Below are positions 27,224 to 35,914 of a stretch of DNA of 64,000 nucleotides, piece by piece. The notes under the pieces are model-generated. The model did not search any database. It was not told the origin of the DNA and saw only the letters and a list, made by a program, of their open reading frames with translations. Made by a program: the position numbers and the translations under genes. The stretch comes from an uncultured Eubacteriales bacterium (GTDB lineage: Bacteria; Bacillota; Clostridia; Oscillospirales; CAG-272): positions 1-64,000 of the forward strand of contig CAKRQU010000006.1 of assembly GCA_934394585.1 (NCBI GenBank). Reading direction: 5' to 3'. Numbering within the stretch: position 1 is the first letter of the stretch; each line of letters opens with the position of its first letter.

Positions 27224-28309
27224 ATGTCGAGCAGATTATTTCAGGGTGTGATACACCAGATGAAAGATGCTATAGGCAGAACCATCGGCGTTATCGACGA
27301 TAACGGCGTGATAGTTGCCTGCAGCGATCTGATGAAAATAGGCGAAACAAAGCAGAATATAAAAGAGGAAATAAATTACGTTTCCGATATGGTGAAATAC
27401 GGCGGCTACACATACAGACCCATGTCGCAGGATACCGATTCCGAATATATAGTATTTATACAGGGAGAGGACGACATGGCGGCGCAGATGTCCAGCGTGC
27501 TCGCCGTGGCGCTGAATAATATAAAGAATTATCACGATGACAAATACGACAAAACTTCCTTTATAAAAAATGCGCTTCTCGACAATGTTCTCCCCGGAGA
27601 TATGTATATCAGAAGCAAGGAGCTGAATTTTGCCGCAGATGTATGGCGTGTGGTTTACCTTATAAAATTCACCTCAAATACGGAAACATCGCCTTTTGAC
27701 ATAATCCAGAATATGTTCCCGAATTCAAATCAGGATTATGTGATAAGCACGGGCGAACGCGATATAGTTCTGGTCCGCGAAATCAAGCCGGAAACAGAGC
27801 TTGCCGAGCTGGAAAAGACAGCTACGGAAATAGCCGATACGCTCGCCTCCGAATTTTATGCGAAAATTTCCATAGGCATCGGCAGTCCCGCCGAAAATAT
27901 AAAGGATATTTCCCGCTCTTACAGAGAGGCGCAGGCGGCGCTGGAGGTAGGTCATATATTCGATTCCGACAAACGCATAGTAAGCTATGAAAATCTCGGT
28001 ATCGGCAGACTTATTTATCAGCTTCCCGTTACGCTTTGCGAGATATTCCTGAATGAAGTTTTCCAGAAAGGCTCAATTGACGCGCTCGACAGGGAAACTC
28101 TTTCCACGATACAGAGCTTTTTCGAGAACAATCTGAATGTTTCAGAAACATCGAGAAAAATGTTTGTTCACAGAAACACTCTCGTATACAGACTCGACAA
28201 AATCAAAAAGATAACAGGGCTGGATCTTCGCGAATTCGAAAACGCGATCACCTTCAAGGTAGCTCTGATGGTCAGAAGCTATCTTAATTCAAAGAGCAAC
28301 AGATATTGA
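27224..28309 (+). CDS. PucR/CdaR-like transcriptional regulator
   Basis: A 361-residue regulator. The first 130 residues resemble a small sensory domain (GRTIGVIDDNGVIVACSD). The middle resembles the PucR GGDEF-like module (SIGIGSPAENIKDISRSYRE with QAALEVGHIF). The C-terminus is a PucR-type helix-turn-helix (ETSRKMFVHRNTLVYRLDKI). Relatives such as CdaR sense sugar diacids, but the ligand here is unknown and no catabolic genes are adjacent. GAGGAG precedes the ATG. Confidence 0.85.
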   Translation: MSSRLFQGVIHQMKDAIGRTIGVIDDNGVIVACSDLMKIGETKQNIKEEINYVSDMVKYGGYTYRPMSQDTDSEYIVFIQGEDDMAAQMSSVLAVALNNIKNYHDDKYDKTSFIKNALLDNVLPGDMYIRSKELNFAADVWRVVYLIKFTSNTETSPFDIIQNMFPNSNQDYVISTGERDIVLVREIKPETELAELEKTATEIADTLASEFYAKISIGIGSPAENIKDISRSYREAQAALEVGHIFDSDKRIVSYENLGIGRLIYQLPVTLCEIFLNEVFQKGSIDALDRETLSTIQSFFENNLNVSETSRKMFVHRNTLVYRLDKIKKITGLDLREFENAITFKVALMVRSYLNSKSNRY

Positions 28310-28319
28310 TAAAGACTTC

Positions 28320-28352
28320 GGAGCGGACTGTTTTCTCGGACAGGTTCGCTCC
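28320..28352 (+). terminator. Probable terminator after the PucR-type gene
   Basis: A stem of about ten pairs (GGAGCGGACTG with CAGGTTCGCTCC, two G-T wobbles) begins 10 bases after the stop. It is followed by TTTGCGG, so the T-tract is short and termination is uncertain. Confidence 0.45.
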
Positions 28353-28399
28353 TTTGCGGAATAACCTTTTTTACAAAAAATATTTTGCGGAGATTTTTT

Positions 28400-29710
28400 A
28401 TGGATAATAACGAAGAAAAGAATGAAATGATGCCTTCCGCCGCGGAAACGCAGGGAAAAGTATCTGTCGGCACTCCCGAACCGCTGGCGAAAAAACCGAA
28501 AAGAAAAATATCGATAGGGCTTTCTGTTTTCATCACTGTGATAGCGATGTTTCTCACATTCCAGTCCACGTATATAGTGATGAGCGAAAAGAGCAAAACA
28601 GCGGTAAACGAAGCGCGCGGAGAGATAGCGAAATACGGCGATCTTTTCGACATGATAGAGATTTTCAAAAATCATTATATCTACGACGTGGATGACGAGC
28701 TTATAAACGACGGGCTTCTTCATGCCTACGCTTATTATTCCGGCGACAAATATGCCGTATATTACAACGGCGAGGAATGGGCGGATTTCGTAAACAAAAT
28801 GAGCGGCAATAATGTCGGCATAGGTGTTTACGTCACGAGCGCGGAAAACGGAATAGAAATTCTCCACGTAATGAGCGGAACTCCCGCGGAAAAAGCGGGC
28901 TTCATGAAAGGCGATATCGTAGTTGCCATAGACGGAAAAGACATTACCAAAATGGCGTATAATGATGCCGTGACGCTCGTCGCGGGAGAGGTCGGTTCTC
29001 AGGTCACGCTCACGGTACTGCGCAACGGGAAAAATATCGATCTGGTAGCCACGAGAGATAATTACGAGGCGCAGACGGTAATCGCCGAAACTTTCGAGCG
29101 CGACGGCAAAAAAGTCGGATATATTCATATAACGAATTTCTACAGCGTTACGACAAAGCAGGTTATGGCTGCCGTAGAGGCTGCAAAGCAGGAGGGCTGC
29201 AAGGCGCTCATATTCGATGTCCGCGGAAATCCCGGCGGTGAGCTTTCCGCCGTGTGCCATACGCTGGATTACCTGCTGCCCGAGGGTCCTATAGTGCGCA
29301 CATTCAGACGCGACGGCGACAAGCTGACGCAGGAGCCGATAGAATACAAATCGGGAGCGAGCTGCATCGATCTGCCGATGGTTGTTCTGGCGGACGAAAA
29401 TTCCGCTTCTGCGGCAGAGCTTTTCACATCGACGCTCCGCGATTACAATAAAATAACGCTGGTCGGCAAAAACACTTACGGCAAGGGTTGCGGTCAGACG
29501 GGCTATGCGGTAGGCGACGGCTACCTGATGGTGACATCGTTCCTCTATGCTCCGCCTTACTCCGACAATTTCGACGGAAAGGGAATAGCACCCGATATAG
29601 AAGTGGATCTCGCCGAGGAATACAAAAACAAAAATATCATGTCGCTTACATTAGAGCAGGACGCACAGCTTCTGGAAGCGCTTGAGCAGGCATTTTCGAA
29701 AATAAATTAA
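28400..29710 (+). CDS. C-terminal processing protease, S41 family
   Basis: A 436-residue membrane-anchored serine protease. It has a cytoplasmic lead, one membrane segment (about 37-60), a PDZ domain (about 135-220, with GTPAEKAGFMKGDIVVAIDG) and an S41 catalytic domain with ADENSASAAELF (nucleophile Ser near 335) and NTYGKGCGQT (general-base Lys near 361). CtpA/CtpB-type proteases cleave secreted or cell-wall-linked proteins. ATG 28400 is chosen because GCGGAGA precedes it. It lies directly upstream of greA. Confidence 0.92.
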   Translation: MDNNEEKNEMMPSAAETQGKVSVGTPEPLAKKPKRKISIGLSVFITVIAMFLTFQSTYIVMSEKSKTAVNEARGEIAKYGDLFDMIEIFKNHYIYDVDDELINDGLLHAYAYYSGDKYAVYYNGEEWADFVNKMSGNNVGIGVYVTSAENGIEILHVMSGTPAEKAGFMKGDIVVAIDGKDITKMAYNDAVTLVAGEVGSQVTLTVLRNGKNIDLVATRDNYEAQTVIAETFERDGKKVGYIHITNFYSVTTKQVMAAVEAAKQEGCKALIFDVRGNPGGELSAVCHTLDYLLPEGPIVRTFRRDGDKLTQEPIEYKSGASCIDLPMVVLADENSASAAELFTSTLRDYNKITLVGKNTYGKGCGQTGYAVGDGYLMVTSFLYAPPYSDNFDGKGIAPDIEVDLAEEYKNKNIMSLTLEQDAQLLEALEQAFSKIN

Positions 29711-29748
29711 AACTATTCAACACAATACAAAAGGGAGATATTCTGAAA

Positions 29749-30225
29749 ATGGCAAAACAGATTGTAATGACCGAGAGCGGTCTTGAAAAGCTGAAAAAGG
29801 AACTGGATTTTCTCAAAAGCGTAAAGCGTAAAGAGGCTGCCGAGAATGTCGGCATAGCGCGTTCTTTCGGCGACCTGAGCGAAAACAGCGAGTATGACGA
29901 AGCCAAAAACGAGCAGGCAAAAGTAGAGGCGCAGATAGCGGAGCTGGAAGAAACGATAAAGCACGTTACCGTGATAGCCGATGATGAAATACAGACGGAC
30001 TCCGTAAGACCCGGAGTTACCGTGACTGTACTCGATATGGAATATGACGAGGAGGACGATTTCACCATTGTAAATACGCACGAGGTGGATCCCGCTACGA
30101 GAAAAATTTCCGATCAGTCGCCCATAGGGAAGGCGCTCATAGGTTCCAAGGTCGGCGATACCGTAACGGTGGAAGTTCCCGACGGCACGGTACAGTACAA
30201 AATAGTAAAGATAACAAGACACTGA
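29749..30225 (+). CDS. greA: Transcription elongation factor GreA
   Basis: GreA rescues backtracked RNA polymerase by stimulating transcript cleavage. The 158-residue protein has the N-terminal coiled coil with the tip motif GDLSENSEYDEAKNEQ (about 42-57) and a C-terminal FKBP-like domain (SPIGKALIGSKVGDTVTVEV). AAGGGAG precedes the ATG. It is followed by lysS, as in many Firmicutes. Confidence 0.97.
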   Translation: MAKQIVMTESGLEKLKKELDFLKSVKRKEAAENVGIARSFGDLSENSEYDEAKNEQAKVEAQIAELEETIKHVTVIADDEIQTDSVRPGVTVTVLDMEYDEEDDFTIVNTHEVDPATRKISDQSPIGKALIGSKVGDTVTVEVPDGTVQYKIVKITRH

Positions 30226-30249
30226 AATTTTTTATAGAGGAGAAAAAGT

Positions 30250-32214
30250 ATGGCAGAATTTGAAAATCAAAATCCCGCAGAGGAGCTTACCGAAGAAAAG
30301 CTCAATGAGATTTTGCAGATAAGACGCGACAAGCTCGCCGCTCTGAGAGCAGACGGAAAAGATCCATTTACCGTAGTAAAATACGATATAAGCACGCACG
30401 CCTCGGATATCAAAAACGATTTTGAAGGATTTGAGGGCAAAAGCGTTTCCGTCGCCGGCAGAATGATGAGCCGCCGCATAATGGGCAAAGCTTCCTTCAT
30501 GGATCTGCGCGACGGCACCGACAGAATACAGATATATGTAAAGCGCGACGACGTGGGCGAAGAGGATTATGCCGCATTCAAAAAATGCGATATCGGCGAT
30601 ATTTTCGGTATCGAAGGCATAGTTTTCCGCACGCAGATGGGTGAGATATCCGTCCATGCCACAAAAATAAAACTGCTTTCCAAATCGCTGCTTCCTCTCC
30701 CCGAAAAATATCACGGGCTCAAGGATACGGATCTGCGCTATCGTCAGAGATATGTGGATCTCATAGTAAATCCCGAAGTCCGCGAAACTTTTGCAAAGCG
30801 TTCCGCCATAATACGCGAAATACGCAGATTTCTTGATGACAAGGGATTTTGCGAGGTGGAAACGCCCGTGCTTCACAATATAGCGGGCGGTGCTTCCGCG
30901 CGTCCTTTCATCACGCATCACAATGCGCTTGATATACCCATGTATATGAGAATAGCTCTGGAACTTCATCTGAAGCGCCTTATCGTCGGAGGATTTGAAA
31001 AGGTTTACGAGATAGGCAGAGTTTTCCGCAATGAGGGCATGGATACAAGACACAATCCCGAATTTACTCTGCTGGAGCTTTATCAGGCATATACCGATTT
31101 TGAAGGCATAATGAACCTGACAGAGGAGCTGATACGCACCGTGGCTAAAAATGTGCTCGGTACGGAAAAACTTAATTATGCGGGAATAGATATCGACCTC
31201 GAAAAGCCTTTTGCCAGAATGAAAATGGTAGAAGCGGTGAAGCTTTATTCCGGCGTGGATTTCGATAAAATCACCACGCTCGAAGAGGCGAGAGCCGTCG
31301 CAAAGGAGCATAATATCGCATACGAGGAACGTCACAAGACAGGTGACATAATAAATCTTTTCTTTGATGAATACGTAGAGGCGAAGCTCATTCAGCCGAC
31401 ATTCATCACGCATTACCCGGTAGAGATTTCTCCGCTGGCAAAGAAAGATCCCGCAGATACGAGATATACACAGCGTTTTGAACTTTTCATTGTCGGAAGA
31501 GAGCACGGAAATGCTTTCTCCGAGCTGAATGACCCGATAGATCAGCGCGAACGTTTTGAAGCGCAGGCTCTGCTGAAAGCACAGGGCGACGAAGAGGCTT
31601 GCGACATAGACGACGATTATATATGCGCGCTGGAATACGGCATGCCTCCCACGGGCGGACTCGGAATAGGCGTGGACAGACTGGTAATGCTTCTCACAGG
31701 AGAAGAAAACATTCGCGACGTAATCCTTTTCCCGACGATGAAGCCTCTCACGGACGGCAAAAAGAAAGCCGACGCCAATCCCGCTGAAGAAGCAAAGGCG
31801 GAAGCGACAGCCGAAAAGGCTGTCGAGCCGGAAATCATAGATTTTTCCAAAGTTGAAATAGAGCCGCTTTTCAGGGACTATGTGGATTTTGAAACTTTTG
31901 CAAAGTCCGATTTCAGAGCGGTGAAGGTTATCGCCTGCGAAGCCGTACCGAAATCGAAGAAGCTGCTGAAATTCACTCTCGACGACGGCACCGGCGAAAA
32001 CAGAACGATACTCAGCGGCATTCATGCTTACTACGAGCCGGAAGAGCTCGTAGGCAAGACGTGCATCGCCATCACAAACCTGCCTCCGAGAGCCATGATG
32101 GGCATCGAATCATGCGGTATGCTCATCAGTGCAGTTCACCACGAGGAAGGCGAAGAAAAGCTCCATCTCCTGATGGTGGATAATCACATTCCCGCAGGAG
32201 CAAAGCTTTATTGA
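30250..32214 (+). CDS. lysS: Lysyl-tRNA synthetase with C-terminal tRNA-binding domain
   Basis: A class II lysyl-tRNA synthetase with an appended domain. Residues 1-495 form a complete LysRS: OB-fold anticodon-binding domain (about 60-170), motif 2 with VFRNEGMDTRHNPEFT (about 258-273) and motif 3 with GLGIGVDRLVML (about 470-481). An Ala/Glu/Lys linker (about 497-530) leads to a second OB-fold (about 540-654: SDFRAVKVIACEAVPKSKKL, NLPPRAMMGIESCGM) of the Trbp111/MetG C-terminal type, which binds tRNA non-specifically. At 654 residues it is about 150 longer than standard LysRS. Confidence 0.95.
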   Translation: MAEFENQNPAEELTEEKLNEILQIRRDKLAALRADGKDPFTVVKYDISTHASDIKNDFEGFEGKSVSVAGRMMSRRIMGKASFMDLRDGTDRIQIYVKRDDVGEEDYAAFKKCDIGDIFGIEGIVFRTQMGEISVHATKIKLLSKSLLPLPEKYHGLKDTDLRYRQRYVDLIVNPEVRETFAKRSAIIREIRRFLDDKGFCEVETPVLHNIAGGASARPFITHHNALDIPMYMRIALELHLKRLIVGGFEKVYEIGRVFRNEGMDTRHNPEFTLLELYQAYTDFEGIMNLTEELIRTVAKNVLGTEKLNYAGIDIDLEKPFARMKMVEAVKLYSGVDFDKITTLEEARAVAKEHNIAYEERHKTGDIINLFFDEYVEAKLIQPTFITHYPVEISPLAKKDPADTRYTQRFELFIVGREHGNAFSELNDPIDQRERFEAQALLKAQGDEEACDIDDDYICALEYGMPPTGGLGIGVDRLVMLLTGEENIRDVILFPTMKPLTDGKKKADANPAEEAKAEATAEKAVEPEIIDFSKVEIEPLFRDYVDFETFAKSDFRAVKVIACEAVPKSKKLLKFTLDDGTGENRTILSGIHAYYEPEELVGKTCIAITNLPPRAMMGIESCGMLISAVHHEEGEEKLHLLMVDNHIPAGAKLY

Positions 32215-32246
32215 CAAAAAAACACGGCGCATGAAAGGAGCGGGCT

Positions 32247-32885
32247 ATGAAAAAGTGGCTTGAAAATTACTGGTACCATTACAAATGGCATACTGTTTTC
32301 GGTGTAGCCGGCGTAATTCTTGTTATTGTGCTGATAGTACAGCTCGCTTCCAAGGTAAATTACGATGCTCTTTTCATGTATGTCGGCGACGATAATATTT
32401 CCGCGACAGAGCATACCGAAATGGTGAAAGCTCTCGAAAAAAACTGCACCGATATTACCGAAAACGGGAAAATAGAAATAAATTTCTCACGCACGGCGTT
32501 TATTTCCGATACGTCGGGCGCAGCCGATGCGCAGGTGAATGCGGTGGGTTCGGATTTCCTTTCCACATTGCTTCATCAGCCGTATTACATTTATTTCATA
32601 CGCAAAGATGCATACGAGCAATATAAAGGCGCATTTGTTCCGCTTTCCGATATATTCGGCGACGAAATACCCGACAGCGCCTACGATGACAAAGGAATAC
32701 TTCTTGCAGAAACCGATTTTTACAGAAACAATTCCGTTTTTTCCTGCATGAGTGACGATGTCATCATTGCGCTGAAAGAAAAGCCATACGTTTTCTCTGT
32801 TTTCGGCAATCAGAAGAAAGCGGAAGAAAAATCTTTCCGCGCGCATCTGTCAATATTCAGGGATATAGTGCTTTCCGGAAAATAA
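32247..32885 (+). CDS. Hypothetical single-pass membrane protein
   Basis: A 212-residue protein: short aromatic cytoplasmic start (MKKWLENYWYHYKWH), one membrane segment (about 17-37) and an extracytoplasmic domain of about 170 residues without Cys pairs or a motif I recognise. The domain has a solute-binding feel (YYIYFIRKDAYEQY, then FVPLSDIF), but this is only an impression. AAAGGAG precedes the ATG. It follows lysS by 32 bases and may be co-transcribed. Confidence 0.75.
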   Translation: MKKWLENYWYHYKWHTVFGVAGVILVIVLIVQLASKVNYDALFMYVGDDNISATEHTEMVKALEKNCTDITENGKIEINFSRTAFISDTSGAADAQVNAVGSDFLSTLLHQPYYIYFIRKDAYEQYKGAFVPLSDIFGDEIPDSAYDDKGILLAETDFYRNNSVFSCMSDDVIIALKEKPYVFSVFGNQKKAEEKSFRAHLSIFRDIVLSGK

Positions 32886-32920
32886 TCGTCAATTTTCGAA
32901 AATAAAAATAAAGATTTATA

Positions 32921-32949
32921 TTGACAAATCTGCACTTTTATGATATTAT
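32921..32949 (+). promoter_or_regulatory. tRNA operon promoter
   Basis: TTGACA (32921-32926), 17 nt, TATTAT (32944-32949); an overlapping TATAAT at 32947 gives a 20-nt spacer. It lies about 28 bases before the first tRNA. Confidence 0.75.
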
Positions 32950-32977
32950 AATTAGGCGTTCGGTAAAGACGCCTGTC

Positions 32978-33051
32978 GCGGGTGTAGTTCAATGGTAGAA
33001 CTCCAGCCTTCCAAGCTGGTCGCGTGGGTTCGATTCCCATCATCCGCTCCA
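32978..33051 (+). tRNA. tRNA-Gly (TCC)
   Basis: A cloverleaf with acceptor GCGGGTG / CATCCGC, anticodon loop CTTCCAA (anticodon TCC at 33010-33012), TTCGATT T-loop and an encoded CCA end. Confidence 0.97.
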
Positions 33052-33053
33052 AT

Positions 33054-33130
33054 GTGCCTTTAGCTCAGCTGGATAGAGCAACTGCCTTCTAAGCAGTAGG
33101 TCGGGGGTTCGAGTCCCTCAAGGCACGCCA
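33054..33130 (+). tRNA. tRNA-Arg (TCT)
   Basis: A cloverleaf with acceptor GTGCCTT / AAGGCAC, anticodon stem ACTGC / GCAGT around CTTCTAA (anticodon TCT), T-loop TTCGAGT and an encoded CCA. It starts two bases after tRNA-Gly. Confidence 0.97.
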
Positions 33131-33133
33131 TAC

Positions 33134-33211
33134 GGTGGATATAGCGCAGTTGGTTAGCGCGTCAGGTTGTGGCCCTGAAGGCCGTCGGTTCGAATCCGAT
33201 TATCCACCCCA
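33134..33211 (+). tRNA. tRNA-His (GTG)
   Basis: A cloverleaf with acceptor GTGGATA / TATCCAC plus the extra 5' G (-1) paired with the discriminator C, as expected for histidine tRNA. The anticodon loop is TTGTGGC (anticodon GTG) and CCA is encoded. Confidence 0.97.
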
Positions 33212-33223
33212 TAAGAAAAAAGT

Positions 33224-33251
33224 GCGGCATATTTTTATATGTCGCTTTTTT
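33224..33251 (+). terminator. Terminator of the tRNA operon
   Basis: A nine-pair stem, GCGGCATAT / ATATGTCGC (one G-T), with a TTTT loop, followed by TTTTTT. It begins 13 bases after tRNA-His. Confidence 0.88.
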
Positions 33252-33279
33252 ATGAAATTTTTTGCATGGAGTTTTAAAA

Positions 33280-34500
33280 ATGGAAAAGTTTTTAATGTCG
33301 GAAAAGCTTGATCAGGTACATTCCGATATCAGAGGTCCTATTTTTGTCGAGGCTCTCGAAATGCAGAAGCGCGGCATACCCGTGCTGAAGCTGAATACGG
33401 GAAATCCCGCGGCTTTCGGTTTCAAAATGCCGGAAAGCGTGCGCCGCGCTCTTTCCGAAAATATGGACAGAGCAGTGGGATATTGCGATTTTCGCGGAAT
33501 GCCCGAGGCGAGAAAGGCTATACGCGACTATGAAACATCAAAAGGCATCGCGAAAATTACCGACGATGATGTCTTTATCGGAAACGGCGTGAGCGAGCTG
33601 GCATCTATGCTGACGGCTGTCGCGCTGAATTTCGGCGACGAAATGCTCATCCCTTCGCCGAGCTATTCTCTCTGGACAAATACCGTTCTTATCGCGGGGG
33701 CAAAGCCCGTATTTTACAGATGCGATGAAAAATCCGCATGGTATCCCGATATCGACGATATAAAATCAAAAATCACGCCTAAAACAAAGGCTATCCTGAT
33801 AATAAATCCGAATAACCCCACTGGCGCTCTCTATCCCCGCGAAATACTGCTCGAAATAATAAAGCTGGCAAAAGAGCACAATATGATGATTTTTTCGGAT
33901 GAGATATACGACAGGCTCGTGATGGACGGCAAAACACATACAGCAACGGCGGCTCTTGCAGGCGACGATGTGGTATGCGTAACGCTGAACGGACTTTCAA
34001 AATCGCATTGCCTTTGCGGTTTCCGTTGCGGCTGGCTCGTTTTTTCGGGCAAAAAAGAGGCATATGCGGACATAATGCAGGGAATGGTAAAATATGCCTC
34101 CATGCGTCTGTGCGGAAATGCGCTGACACAGCTTATTATTCCCGCGGCGCTTTCCGATACGGAATATACAAATTCGATGATAGTTCCCGGCGGCAGACTC
34201 TACGAGCAGCGAGAAGCCACGGCACGCGGGCTTTCGAAAATAGAAGGCATTTCTTTTGTGAAAAACAGCGCTGCTTTTTATATGTTTCCGAAGCTCGACA
34301 AGGCTCGTTTCGGTATAAAGAACGATAAGAAGTTTGCCATGGATCTGCTCCATGAAAAGCATATCCTGATAGTACCGTCGAGCGGTTTCGACTGGGATTT
34401 AAACGACCATTTCCGCATAGTGATGCTTCCGCAGGCGGATGTTCTTGCGAAAGCCATATCCGACCTTGGAGATTTTCTTGAAAATTACAAGCAGGAGTAA
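33280..34500 (+). CDS. Class I/II aminotransferase, AlaA-like
   Basis: A 406-residue fold-type I PLP enzyme. The N-terminus (DIRGPIFVEALEMQKRG, then LKLNTGNPAAFGF) matches the AlaA/AlaT subgroup of glutamate-pyruvate aminotransferases better than aspartate aminotransferases. The NPNNPTGALYP motif and the PLP-lysine region LNGLSKSHCLCGFRCGW are intact. The start is ATG 33280 behind TGGAG; an in-frame TTG at 33262 was not preferred. The likely role is alanine synthesis from pyruvate, but substrate assignment is by similarity only. Confidence 0.88.
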   Translation: MEKFLMSEKLDQVHSDIRGPIFVEALEMQKRGIPVLKLNTGNPAAFGFKMPESVRRALSENMDRAVGYCDFRGMPEARKAIRDYETSKGIAKITDDDVFIGNGVSELASMLTAVALNFGDEMLIPSPSYSLWTNTVLIAGAKPVFYRCDEKSAWYPDIDDIKSKITPKTKAILIINPNNPTGALYPREILLEIIKLAKEHNMMIFSDEIYDRLVMDGKTHTATAALAGDDVVCVTLNGLSKSHCLCGFRCGWLVFSGKKEAYADIMQGMVKYASMRLCGNALTQLIIPAALSDTEYTNSMIVPGGRLYEQREATARGLSKIEGISFVKNSAAFYMFPKLDKARFGIKNDKKFAMDLLHEKHILIVPSSGFDWDLNDHFRIVMLPQADVLAKAISDLGDFLENYKQE

Positions 34501-34517
34501 AGGAAAAACCGGATATT

Positions 34518-35885
34518 ATGAAAACCTTGAAATTACCGCAGATCGATATGACGGCAGGGCGTATTCTGCCGAATATTATCGCTTTTGCGATACCTCTCAT
34601 ACTGACAAGCTATCTGCAACTGCTTTACAATGCCGCGGACCTTGTCGTAGTCGGAAATTTTGCAGGGGAGGCATCAACGGCGGCGCTCGCCGCAGTCGGT
34701 GCAACCGGTCCGACAATAAATCTTCTTTTGAATGTATTTCTCGGGCTTTCCGTCGGTGCTGGCGTGGTATTTGCAAATTACTGCGGCGCGCAGGATAAGG
34801 AAGGCTGCCACAGGACACTGCATACTTCCGTGGCGGTGGCTCTGATAAGCGGAGCGCTGATAGGAATAGTGGCGATAATTCTCGCGCCGGAAATGCTCCG
34901 CGCGCAGAAAGTGCCGGATGATGTGCTTCCTTATGCGGTGCTGTATATCAGAATTTATTTTGCGGGCGCTCCCGTGAATATACTTTACAATTTCGGCGCG
35001 TCGATAATGCGTGCCTCGGGCGATACGAAAAGACCGCTTTATTTTCTTACCATAGCAGGGCTGATAAATGTCGTTTTCAATATGATATTTGTCGCGATTT
35101 TCAAAATGACCGTGGACGGAGTTGCTCTGGCTACGATAATGTCGCAGGCGATATCCGCTGTTTTTGTAATGATATCTCTTTCCAAAAACGAAGGAATGTG
35201 CCATTTCAGCATAAAAGAGCTTCGCATACATAAAGAGGAGCTTGCAAAAATAGTGAGAATAGGCGTCCCCGCGGGACTGAACGGCGCTATTTTCTCCATA
35301 TCCAATCTGATAATCCAGACAGCTGTGAACGGTTTTGATAAAATAGCCATGTCCGGCGTTACGGCGGCTTCAAATATCGAGGGTTTCACATATCAGACGA
35401 TGAACGGATTTACTCAGGCGGCTATAGCTTTTTCGGGTCAGAATTACGGCGCGAGAAAATATGAACGCATGAGAAAGATACTGCTGAACTGTCTTATGCT
35501 CGGCGCAGCGACGGGACTTATTTTGTCCATCATCACTTATGTTTTCGGCAAACCCCTGCTCGGAATTTATACGGACGAGGCTGAGGCGATAGATTACGGT
35601 ATGCTCAGGCTGAAGCTTTTTGCCTTTACTTACTTTATGCACGGCATGGCGGAGGTTTATCTCGGCATGGTGCGCGGATGGGGCAGATCGCTCACGCCTA
35701 CGATAGTCTCGCTCACCACGATATGCGTTTTCCGCATAGCATGGATTTATACGGTGTTTGCCCGGTTCCATGATGATATAATGTGGCTCTATATGGCTTA
35801 TCCGATATCGTGGGCATTGGAGCTGGTCGGATTTTTCATATATTATCACATAGTGGAAAAGCATGTAAAGCGCGAGCTTGCATAA
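34518..35885 (+). CDS. MATE family efflux transporter
   Basis: A 455-residue, 12-helix multidrug and toxin extrusion family transporter, normally a cation-coupled exporter. The N-terminal repeat begins ILPNIIAFAIPLILTSYLQL and LYNAADLVVVGNF, a hallmark region. The second half restarts near residue 240 (KIVRIGVPAGLNGAIFSISN). The substrate cannot be predicted. It follows the aminotransferase by 17 bases. Confidence 0.93.
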   Translation: MKTLKLPQIDMTAGRILPNIIAFAIPLILTSYLQLLYNAADLVVVGNFAGEASTAALAAVGATGPTINLLLNVFLGLSVGAGVVFANYCGAQDKEGCHRTLHTSVAVALISGALIGIVAIILAPEMLRAQKVPDDVLPYAVLYIRIYFAGAPVNILYNFGASIMRASGDTKRPLYFLTIAGLINVVFNMIFVAIFKMTVDGVALATIMSQAISAVFVMISLSKNEGMCHFSIKELRIHKEELAKIVRIGVPAGLNGAIFSISNLIIQTAVNGFDKIAMSGVTAASNIEGFTYQTMNGFTQAAIAFSGQNYGARKYERMRKILLNCLMLGAATGLILSIITYVFGKPLLGIYTDEAEAIDYGMLRLKLFAFTYFMHGMAEVYLGMVRGWGRSLTPTIVSLTTICVFRIAWIYTVFARFHDDIMWLYMAYPISWALELVGFFIYYHIVEKHVKRELA

Positions 35886-35914
35886 TTATATAAAAAATAC
35901 GGGAGTGTAAAAAG

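Noticed and set aside
30232..32025. 597-codon open frame on the minus strand across lysS
   Set aside because: It is the antisense of a clear LysRS gene, is rich in Tyr, His, Phe and Arg as reverse frames are here, and has no recognisable domain.
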